A DNA stretch of 8,512 bases from Bacillota bacterium (lineage in GTDB: Bacteria > Bacillota > Clostridia > Christensenellales > Pumilibacteraceae). The stretch covers positions 1-8,512 of the forward strand of contig WQSV01000050.1 of NCBI GenBank assembly GCA_009787685.1, read 5' to 3'. The notes under the pieces were generated by a model, which made no database searches, had not been told where the DNA came from, and saw nothing but the letters and a program-made list of their open reading frames with translations. This document shows positions 1 through 5,272 of this stretch, in pieces. How positions within the stretch are numbered: position 1 is the first letter of the stretch; each line of letters starts with the position of its first letter. Position numbers and translations under genes: made by a program.

Positions 1-442
1 CCTTGATGGAGGGCAGTGTGAAATTGGAATTGAAAGCACAGTCATTGATTTATCCAATACTATGCCACGCATACTTCGTGAAGGAAAGATCTCAAAAGAG
101 GAAATAGAGGTGTTTTTAGGCGAAAAAGTCGATGTTTTGACGAAAAGTGAAACTCCACTTTGTCCCGGAATGAAATATCGACATTATGCCCCGAAAGCAC
201 AAGTCATCTTCATTGAGAATGGCGGGTATCCAATTTTGCCTGTTGGGCTTAGGGGAAAAAAGGTGAAAATTATATCCATGAAAAATTGTATGAACGCAGA
301 AGAATATGCAAAAAACCTATTCCTTAATTTTAGAAAGGCAGACGAAGATGGATATGAAGTGATTGTTTGTGAATTGGCAAGAGATTCTGGTATTGGAAGA
401 GCAATCAACAATAGAATAAAAAAGGCCGCACAAGGCAATTAG
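1..442 (+). CDS. L-threonylcarbamoyladenylate synthase (Sua5/YwlC), C-terminal part, 5' end outside window
   Basis: Reading frame open from base 2 (146 residues visible) to TAG at 440-442. The first visible residues carry the GIESTVIDL motif of the YrdC/Sua5 fold. It is followed by a PRILREG segment and then PLCPGMKYRHYAPK, the linker typical of the longer Sua5 form, leading into the small C-terminal Sua5 domain. The family uses threonine, bicarbonate and ATP to make threonylcarbamoyl-AMP, which the TsaD complex transfers to A37 of ANN-reading tRNAs (t6A). It acts in the cytoplasm. Full Sua5 proteins are about 330-350 residues, so roughly 200 N-terminal residues, including most of the catalytic domain, lie upstream. 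The stop is 24 bases before the ywlE start, which fits co-transcription and the ywlC-ywlE-rpiB order of Firmicutes. Any ATG-initiated reading (for example at 62) would be an artefact of the truncation. Identification is secure; only completeness is unknown. Confidence 0.93.
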   Translation, partial: LDGGQCEIGIESTVIDLSNTMPRILREGKISKEEIEVFLGEKVDVLTKSETPLCPGMKYRHYAPKAQVIFIENGGYPILPVGLRGKKVKIISMKNCMNAEEYAKNLFLNFRKADEDGYEVIVCELARDSGIGRAINNRIKKAAQGN

Positions 443-466
443 CGTGCGTAATTGAGAGAGTGAATT

Positions 467-958
467 ATGAAAAAAAACACAACAACGAAATCAAAAACTA
501 TCAAAAAAAACATCTTGTTTGTTTGCACGGGTAACACCTGTCGTTCGCCAATGGCGGAGGTGATTTTTCGAACAATCTTGAAAGAAAATGGACTCGATAA
601 GGAATATTCAACCTCGTCTTGTGGGACTCATGCTGAAGTTGGATGTGGTATGAGTGAAGGCTCAAAATATGCTCTTAAAGAACTGGGTATGTTAGTAAAA
701 AAGCACAAATCAAAAAAAGCAACCGATAGTCTTTTGAAAAAAGCTCATCTTGTGATTTGCATGACAGAACGTCATAAAAACGCTGTTATTAATGAAAAAA
801 TAAGCGAAAAATGTCATAGTATGTCTGACATATCTCGTTTGGGAGATGTTTCTGATCCTTATATGATGGAAAATTCGGTTTATTTGAGGACAGCGGAAGA
901 CTTGCAGTATTCGTTGAATGAACTATTAGAATTCATGAAAAATCATGAAAATAAATAA
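467..958 (+). CDS. ywlE: Low-molecular-weight protein-arginine phosphatase (YwlE type)
   Basis: A 163-residue low-molecular-weight phosphatase. The P-loop CTGNTCRS lies at residues 20-27, with nucleophile Cys20 and Arg26 forming the CX5R motif. Thr24 matches the residue that gives Bacillus YwlE its preference for phosphoarginine over phosphotyrosine. A family MTERHK segment is at 99-104, and the general-acid Asp is Asp130 in DPY (130-132). In the known system YwlE removes the arginine phosphate added by the kinase McsB, a mark that sends proteins to ClpCP. No McsB gene is visible here, so this role is by family. The protein carries a Lys/Thr-rich N-terminal extension of about 13 residues relative to B. 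subtilis YwlE; the next Met (29) lies past the catalytic Cys, so ATG 467 must be used. A weak GAGAGAG ribosome site lies at 454-460. The rpiB start is 22 bases past the stop. Confidence 0.92.
   Translation: MKKNTTTKSKTIKKNILFVCTGNTCRSPMAEVIFRTILKENGLDKEYSTSSCGTHAEVGCGMSEGSKYALKELGMLVKKHKSKKATDSLLKKAHLVICMTERHKNAVINEKISEKCHSMSDISRLGDVSDPYMMENSVYLRTAEDLQYSLNELLEFMKNHENK
820..832. repeat. 13-base palindrome TATGTCWGACATA, copy 1
   Basis: TATGTCTGACATA, a perfect inverted repeat around one central base, lies inside the phosphatase gene. It is read as Met-Ser-Asp-Ile in a loop-like stretch before the DPY motif. The same palindrome occurs at 2710-2722 and 4337-4349. Function unknown. Confidence 0.55.
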
Positions 959-968
959 CCAAACAAAT

Positions 969-974
969 AAGGAG
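969..974 (+). promoter_or_regulatory. Shine-Dalgarno site fixing the rpiB start
   Basis: AAGGAG, six bases before ATG 981. It is the only strong ribosome-binding site in the window. It decides against the in-frame ATG at 945, which would overlap the end of the phosphatase gene and add 12 residues (Asn/Lys-rich) absent from the family. Confidence 0.85.
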
Positions 975-980
975 AAAAAA

Positions 981-1421
981 ATGAAAATAGCATTAGCATC
1001 TGACCACGCGGCTGTGGCATTAAGAGAAAAAATTAATGAACATCTCAGAGATAAAGGTGTCAAAACAAATGATTTTGGCGCGTTTGACACAATCGCGGTT
1101 GACTATCCGGATTTTGCAATAAAAGCGTGTGAAAGCGTCCAAAAAGGCGAAAGCGATGTTGCAATTCTCGTTTGTGGAACTGGCATTGGAATGAGCATGA
1201 CTGCGAACAAAATGAAAGGTATAAGGGCCGCGGTTTGTTCGGATACTTTTTCAGCCAAAGCAACTAGACTTCACAACAACGCAAATGTTCTTGCAATTGG
1301 AGAGAGGGTCGTTGGAATGGGGTTGGCGCTCGACATAGTCGATGTATTCGTTGCAACTCAATTTTCAAAAGAAGAAAGACACCAAAAAAGAATTGACAAA
1401 ATTATGAAATTGGAAAATTAG
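981..1421 (+). CDS. rpiB: Ribose-5-phosphate isomerase B (RpiB/LacAB family)
   Basis: A 146-residue protein, the normal RpiB length. It interconverts ribulose 5-phosphate and ribose 5-phosphate in the non-oxidative pentose phosphate pathway, in the cytoplasm. Motifs in order: SDHA at 7-10 with the phosphate/sugar-binding Asp8-His9; VDYPDFA at 40-46; CGTGIGMS at 65-72 with the catalytic Cys65 and Thr67; GIRAAVCSD at 80-88; HNNANVLAIGERVVG at 98-112, including His98; and the family-typical RHQKRI near the C-terminus at 133-138. The LacA/LacB galactose-6-phosphate isomerases share this fold, but a single gene beside sua5 and ywlE matches rpiB (ywlF of B. subtilis) rather than a paired lacAB. It is the third gene of the operon and is followed immediately by a terminator. 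The start at 981 is chosen for its AAGGAG site and for the family's usual N-terminus. Confidence 0.94.
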   Translation: MKIALASDHAAVALREKINEHLRDKGVKTNDFGAFDTIAVDYPDFAIKACESVQKGESDVAILVCGTGIGMSMTANKMKGIRAAVCSDTFSAKATRLHNNANVLAIGERVVGMGLALDIVDVFVATQFSKEERHQKRIDKIMKLEN

Positions 1422-1425
1422 TTTC

Positions 1426-1461
1426 AAAAAAGTGCGAAGGTGTTTTGCTGTTCGCATTTTT
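1426..1461 (+). terminator. Intrinsic terminator after rpiB
   Basis: The stem TGCGAA (1433-1438) pairs with TTCGCA (1451-1456). It is extended by an A-run (1426-1431) against T5 (1457-1461) past one bulged G. It lies 4 bases after the rpiB stop and should end the sua5-ywlE-rpiB transcript. The loop is rather long (12 bases), so strength is uncertain. Confidence 0.7.
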
Positions 1462-1534
1462 AAAATTATCTTTAGCTTAAAAAAATTTTTATATTATTGG
1501 TTTTTAAGAGCGTTAATTGACTAAACAAAAAGAT

Positions 1535-1614
1535 TTGACAAGGGTCTTCGACCCCTTTGTGAGAGGATGTTTCTAATAATAGCAATCTCCCACAATAGCA
1601 TCAAAGATGCTTGA
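1535..1614. repeat. Structured ~80-base repeat, copy A
   Basis: This and the copy at 1682-1759 are imperfect direct repeats. The order is: TTGACAA; a small hairpin GGGTC-TTC-GACCC (1542-1554); a stem TTGTGAGAGG (1557-1566) pairing with TCTCCCACAA (1586-1595), broken by one A/C mismatch; and the terminal hairpin AGCATC-AAA-GATGCT (1597-1611) followed by TGA. The first small hairpin differs in sequence from copy B but keeps its pairing. The centre of the long stem-loop has diverged. There is no reading frame. The design recalls the small palindromic intergenic repeats (REP- or MITE-like) common in gut clostridia, but I cannot assign a named family. The strand on which it works is unknown. Confidence 0.75.
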
Positions 1615-1666
1615 GGGGTATTCAACCAGTTTGACGCTGAATGCAAATGCAAGCAGAACCCAACAG

Positions 1667-1683
1667 AACAGTTGAAGACTGTT
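1667..1683. repeat. Short hairpin before repeat copy B
   Basis: AACAGT (1667-1672) and ACTGTT (1678-1683) form a 6-base-pair stem with loop TGAAG. It overlaps the TTGACA that opens copy B, so a hairpin runs directly into TTGACA here, as at 1742-1761. The bases 1615-1666 between the two copies show no gene or clear structure. Confidence 0.45.
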
Positions 1684-1759
1684 GACAAGGGCTTTTAGCC
1701 CATTTGTGAGAGATTTCCTTTACTAGAACTTCTCCGACAAGAGCATCAAAGATGCTTGA
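1682..1759. repeat. Structured ~80-base repeat, copy B
   Basis: Second copy, 147 bases downstream of copy A and in the same orientation. It shares the first 10 bases and the last 17 exactly. The small hairpin is GGGCT-TTT-AGCCC (1689-1701). The long stem is TTGTGAGAGA (1704-1713) with TCTCCGACAA (1731-1740), with two mismatches in its middle. The terminal hairpin is AGCATC-AAA-GATGCT (1742-1756). GGGTC/GACCC in copy A against GGGCT/AGCCC here is a two-position compensatory change, which suggests the folded form matters. The copy ends inside the -35 box of the next gene's promoter. Confidence 0.75.
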
Positions 1760-1784
1760 CAAATTATATAATTTGTTTTAAAAT
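1756..1784 (+). promoter_or_regulatory. Promoter for the DUF4132-like gene
   Basis: TTGACA (1756-1761), a 17-base spacer, then TAAAAT (1779-1784). The -35 box starts at the last base of the repeat's terminal hairpin. The predicted transcript start is about 1791, only a base or two before ATG 1793, so the message may be leaderless. A perfect TATAAT at 1767-1772 is a possible alternative -10 but lacks a matching -35; it would give a leader of about 14 bases. Confidence 0.6.
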
Positions 1785-1792
1785 AATTTAGT

Positions 1793-3250
1793 ATGTTAAA
1801 AACACCAAAAGAAAACACTGCGTTTAATGAAGCGGTTTGGCTCATAACGGGGCAGAAATTTTTTTCAAACGAAACCAATAATGCACAAAAGAAAGATTTG
1901 CTGAAATACCTTTTGTCAAAGTCACGATTTGAAGAGTTGTGTGCTGTTATTTCATGTGGGACGATTAACAAGGAATATGCCAACTTGGATTTTGTCACGA
2001 AAGCGGGTGGGTTGACTCATTTGGACGCTCGAAAATTTAATCTTTTTTTGGACATAGCAAATGAAGTTGGAATCACTGAAGATGAGTTTGCTCCGCTTTT
2101 GGTGAGAGTTTATTACACGGAGTATGACAAGTTGCAGGCGTGGCAAACAACAGTAGAATCTTATTTTCTAAAAAAAGCAACTGAGAACTATGACAAAGTG
2201 CTTGCAATATTGACTGAATATGATGTCGGACTAAGATGTTATCATGTTCTTATGAAAGTTGATGCGGATAGAACTTTTAATTTGCTTGTGGAGAGACTGA
2301 TTTTCTTTTCGGGGACAAACAAGAGAGAAATAAGAAAATGGCTTTTGAAGTATAATGTTAATTATGCGTCTATGTTAAAAGACCTCTATATGACAGCGGA
2401 TGCGAAAACAAAATCTGAAATAGTAAAGCTATTATTGATGTCAAAAAATGACCCATCATGTTCGGAGTTCTTGAGTTTTATCACAAAAAATGAATCGTCT
2501 CAAAGTGTCCAAAAAATTATAACAAAAGATTACACTGCAACAAAAGAAAGAGTGAAAAGTGTCCATAACTTGAGCCCACTTCAGTATTTTGAAGATGCAA
2601 TGGTTCGAGGAAGGGTTTGGGGTGTTGGTGAGTTTCAAAAAGAGGTTTTGGCAAATGAAGGTCACTTGAAAGTCGCTGAACAACTGTTTTTTGCTGTCTT
2701 TGATAATAGTATGTCAGACATACTTCGCGAAGTCATGATAATCCATGAAGGAAAAACTTATAACCTCGACAATAAAGAATTAATTTTGGAAAAAGGAAAA
2801 TATATTCGCGTTCTTCATATGGCTGAACTTCCGAGTAAGTATGACATTATTAAAAGGCTCGCGATTTCACAAGACCTTGAACAAGTCAAAAGAAAAATTT
2901 ATGTTGCCGAAGGAAGAGAGTTAACAACGGGGGTCATTCTAAGATTGCAAGGAACAATGGTTGATGGTGAAAAAATTCTTAATAAAATGAAAGATTATGG
3001 CTTTGTTAGAGTCAATAATTTTGATGATGATGGGGAGATTTCGATCGGAAAAGTAATAGAAGGGTTCTTGATAACTTTTGAAATAAAAGGAAGAACAATC
3101 GCGCAAATAAAACTTCACTCTGAACAAGATGCGGTCAGACTTCAAGGAAAGCTTTCAACAAAAAAGGTTCCAACATTACCTGCAAACAAAGTTCCAAGAA
3201 GGGTCTTTTCGGAGTTAATGCACAGTGTTCACGCATTGATTTTGGCATAA
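1793..3250 (+). CDS. Helical repeat protein with DUF4132-like C-terminal half, function unknown
   Basis: A 485-residue protein with no signal peptide or membrane segment, so cytoplasmic. Residues 1 to about 255 are mostly alpha-helical with HEAT-like stretches (for example 178-230). Residues about 265-440 resemble DUF4132: a region around YFEDAMVRGRVWGVGEF (265-281), a hydrophobic LFFAVFD (298-304), an HEGKTYNL segment (318-325), LHMAEL (341-346), a conserved-looking VKRKIYVAEGREL (365-377), then GFVRVNNFDDDGEI (403-416) before a beta-rich end. The closing segment RVFSELMHSVHAL (470-482) also fits DUF4132 C-termini. DUF4132 is often found in MolR/WGR-type proteins of unknown function. Assignment is from motif memory and no catalytic residues can be named. 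An in-frame TAA at 1784-1786 rules out an upstream start. No Shine-Dalgarno site is present. The gene stands alone between two housekeeping modules behind its own promoter. Confidence 0.72.
   Translation: MLKTPKENTAFNEAVWLITGQKFFSNETNNAQKKDLLKYLLSKSRFEELCAVISCGTINKEYANLDFVTKAGGLTHLDARKFNLFLDIANEVGITEDEFAPLLVRVYYTEYDKLQAWQTTVESYFLKKATENYDKVLAILTEYDVGLRCYHVLMKVDADRTFNLLVERLIFFSGTNKREIRKWLLKYNVNYASMLKDLYMTADAKTKSEIVKLLLMSKNDPSCSEFLSFITKNESSQSVQKIITKDYTATKERVKSVHNLSPLQYFEDAMVRGRVWGVGEFQKEVLANEGHLKVAEQLFFAVFDNSMSDILREVMIIHEGKTYNLDNKELILEKGKYIRVLHMAELPSKYDIIKRLAISQDLEQVKRKIYVAEGRELTTGVILRLQGTMVDGEKILNKMKDYGFVRVNNFDDDGEISIGKVIEGFLITFEIKGRTIAQIKLHSEQDAVRLQGKLSTKKVPTLPANKVPRRVFSELMHSVHALILA
2710..2722. 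repeat. 13-base palindrome TATGTCWGACATA, copy 2
   Basis: TATGTCAGACATA in the DUF4132-like gene, again read as Met-Ser-Asp-Ile. It is directly followed by a second perfect palindrome, CTTCGCGAAG (2723-2732). The pair resembles the stretch at 61-83 in the sua5 gene (19 of 23 bases identical). Confidence 0.55.
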
Positions 3251-3260
3251 CGTTAAAATT

Positions 3261-3503
3261 TCAGATAGTAAGTGGCATATTCTTAACGAAACTAGCGAGT
3301 GAAAATTTATGTTCAAATTTGTCGTTTGTATGTGATATTCTTCTTGGTGTTTCGTTGATATAGTTTTTTAGAATAGCAAGGTCGATGTCTTTTCCTAATC
3401 ATTCCTTAAATTTTTTTAGTTCCTTGATTATGGTGCCCACACAAACTTTCATTGTCAAAAAATGCTCACTTGGACAGCATTTGCTGTCTTTTAGATAATC
3501 ATG
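3261..3503 (-). pseudogene. Possible decayed reading frame on the minus strand
   Basis: The 250-base gap before the radical SAM gene has no + strand gene. On the minus strand one frame stays open from 3503 down to a TGA at 3261-3263, broken by a single TGA at 3399-3401. It gives about 80 codons of protein-like composition. An ATG lies at 3450-3452, and the downstream part reads LGKDIDLAILKNYINETPRR and then continues for 25 residues. I do not recognise the family. It could be a relic of a lost gene or a chance open frame, since an unbroken run of 45 codons is only moderately unlikely. No ribosome site or promoter was seen. Confidence 0.25.
3472..3492 (+). other. Hairpin with short T-run just before the radical SAM start
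   Basis: GACAGC (3473-3478) and GCTGTC (3483-3488) form a perfect 6-base-pair stem with loop ATTT, followed by TTTT. It ends 8 bases before ATG 3501. It looks like a weak terminator, but its place suggests a leader structure, or the end of upstream transcription from the DUF4132-like gene. No separate terminator was seen after 3250. Confidence 0.45.
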
Positions 3504-5207
3504 TCATTTGAAAAAATCAAACACCTTTTATTAACTGTTGACAAGCCTGCGAGATACATCGGGGGTGAGTTTAATGCGCCCAAAGTCAAAAACAACGCGG
3601 ACTGCAAGTTTTTGATGTGTTTTCCCGATGTTTATGACGTTGCGCTATCGAATTTGGGAATAAAAATACTATATCACCTTTTGAACGAGAAGAAAAATGT
3701 TTCATGTGAGTTTGCGTTTTCTCCATGGTTTGACATGGAGAAACTCATGAGAGAAAATGGCGTCGAACTTTATTCGCTTGAGTCAAAAACTCCAGCAAAA
3801 CAATTTGACATAATAGGCTTTTCTCTGCAATATGAATTGTCCTACACAAATGTTCTTTTCATGCTTGACCTTGCAAACATACCCTTCCGAGCGAGTGAGA
3901 GAGGTGAAGAATTTCCACTTGTTATAGGTGGTGGGCCGTGTGCAGTTAATCCGCATCCAATATCCGATTTTTTCGACTTGTTTTTGATTGGAGATGGTGA
4001 AGAAGTTCTTCCAAAACTGTGTGATGAATACACGAAATTGAAGAATAATGGAACGTATAGAAAGAGTGATTTTTTGAAAATTGTGGCAGGAATTGAGGGC
4101 GTTTTTGTTACAAGTCTGAATCAAGAGTCAGTGAAAAAAGCACAAGTAAAAGACCTCGACAAAACATATTTCCCAACGAAAGTGATACTGCCGAATTTGG
4201 AGGTTGTCCATAACCGTGCAGTTTTGGAAGTTTTTCGAGGGTGTGCAAAAGGGTGCAGGTTTTGTCAAGCTGGATTTATTTGTCGTCCGATGAGATTTCG
4301 CAAAGTTGACACCTTGATTGACCTTGCTTCACGAGTTATGTCAGACATAGGTTATGATGAAATCTCACTTTCATCGCTTTCAACATGTGATTATCCACAT
4401 TTGAAGGAGCTTTTGGAGAAGCTGAAGCCGATTGCAGACGAGAAAAAAGTCAATATTGCACTTCCGTCAACAAGGGTTGATAGTTTTGAAAGTGAATTTA
4501 TTGATGGGGCGAGAAAGAGTTCGTTGACATTTGCAGTTGAAGCTGGAACCCAAAGGTTGCGAGATGTTATTCAAAAAAACATAACAGAAGAGAATATTCT
4601 TTTGTCTTGCAAAAAAGCGTTTGAAAGTGGTTATAGCGGTGTGAAGTTGTATTTTATGATTGGGTTGCCAACTGAAACTGAAGAGGATGTCAAAGAAATT
4701 ATTAGTCTGACAAAAAAAATCAAGTGGACATACAAGCAATATGCAACCAACAAAAAGTCTTTAAGACTCACTGTTTCAAGTTCTGTGTTTGTTCCAAAAC
4801 CATTCACCCCGTTTCAAAGAGAGGGACAAATGCATCTTGAAGAGGTGATGAAAACACAGAATTATCTTAAATTTGAACTTCGCAAATTGGGTGTGAAATA
4901 TAGTTATCATGATGCGAAATCTTCGCAAATAGAAGCGATTTTGTGTCGAAGTGGAAGAGAGATGTCGAATGTTATTGAAGATGCTTATCGAAGTGGTTGT
5001 TATTTTGATGCATGGACGGACAAGTTTCATTATGACAAGTGGATTGAAGCGCTGAAAAAAAATGGACTAGATCCAAATGAATTAACAAGAGAATTGAAGG
5101 GCGAATTGCCATGGAATAATATTTCGGTTGGAGTTTCGCAAGAGTTTCTTGAAAATGAGCGCGAAAAGGCTTACAAATTAAGAGAAGAACAAAGCGAGAG
5201 TATTTAA
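3501..5207 (+). CDS. B12-binding-type radical SAM protein, TIGR03960-like
   Basis: A 568-residue protein. The N-terminus KPARYIGGEFN (15-25) is typical of TIGR03960. A Rossmann-like, cobalamin-binding-type region spans about 35-200, with FPDVYDVALSNLGIKILY (41-58), GFSLQYELSYTNVL (106-119), GGGPC (143-147) and LIGDGEE (162-168). No DxHxxG cobalamin-ligand motif is obvious. The radical SAM domain carries CAKGCRFC (248-255), whose Cys248, Cys252 and Cys255 should bind the 4Fe-4S cluster that cleaves S-adenosylmethionine. FAVEAGT (344-350) and MIGLPTETEED (386-396) are further SAM-domain motifs. The substrate is unknown. The family is linked to, or fused with, the DUF2344 protein, which follows here 65 bases on. 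The C-terminus stops soon after PWNNISVGVSQEFL (537-550); as I recall the family, a Cys-rich tail ending in CGVC usually follows and is absent. TAG at 3492-3494 fixes the start, which has no Shine-Dalgarno site. Confidence 0.88.
   Translation: MSFEKIKHLLLTVDKPARYIGGEFNAPKVKNNADCKFLMCFPDVYDVALSNLGIKILYHLLNEKKNVSCEFAFSPWFDMEKLMRENGVELYSLESKTPAKQFDIIGFSLQYELSYTNVLFMLDLANIPFRASERGEEFPLVIGGGPCAVNPHPISDFFDLFLIGDGEEVLPKLCDEYTKLKNNGTYRKSDFLKIVAGIEGVFVTSLNQESVKKAQVKDLDKTYFPTKVILPNLEVVHNRAVLEVFRGCAKGCRFCQAGFICRPMRFRKVDTLIDLASRVMSDIGYDEISLSSLSTCDYPHLKELLEKLKPIADEKKVNIALPSTRVDSFESEFIDGARKSSLTFAVEAGTQRLRDVIQKNITEENILLSCKKAFESGYSGVKLYFMIGLPTETEEDVKEIISLTKKIKWTYKQYATNKKSLRLTVSSSVFVPKPFTPFQREGQMHLEEVMKTQNYLKFELRKLGVKYSYHDAKSSQIEAILCRSGREMSNVIEDAYRSGCYFDAWTDKFHYDKWIEALKKNGLDPNELTRELKGELPWNNISVGVSQEFLENEREKAYKLREEQSESI
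4337..4349. repeat. 13-base palindrome TATGTCWGACATA, copy 3
   Basis: TATGTCAGACATA inside the radical SAM gene, read as Met-Ser-Asp-Ile just before GYDEISLSSLS. Family members usually show a different, variable sequence at this point, so the site seems to tolerate change. Confidence 0.55.
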
Positions 5208-5272
5208 TTTCTGGTTTTCTAAAATAACGAAATAATGCGAGATGATCGTTGTGAGTTGTGTAACTAAAAAAA

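Noticed and set aside
945..980. Longer rpiB start at ATG 945
   Set aside because: It would overlap the phosphatase stop and add non-family residues; AAGGAG lies just before ATG 981.
1535..1566. TTGACA at 1535-1540 and at 1682-1687 as promoter -35 boxes
   Set aside because: No -10-like hexamer lies 16-18 bases downstream in either place.
1535..1759. CRISPR-like array or T-box/riboswitch
   Set aside because: Only two copies, imperfect, 147 bases apart and themselves hairpin-rich; no T-box or known riboswitch core sequences were found.
1723..1998. Minus-strand 91-codon frame across the start of the DUF4132-like gene
   Set aside because: It is antisense to a well-supported gene and shows no family motif or ribosome site.
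3399..3401. TGA read as Trp (alternative genetic code), prompted by the broken minus-strand frame and by no confident gene here ending in TGA
   Set aside because: All Trp codons I read in the confident genes are TGG, including many in the lipoprotein gene; seven stops without TGA is within chance.
3470..3499. Promoter TTGGAC / GATAAT with an 18-base spacer before the radical SAM gene
   Set aside because: The transcript would start past ATG 3501, and the in-frame family N-terminus needs that ATG; the -35 is also inside a hairpin.
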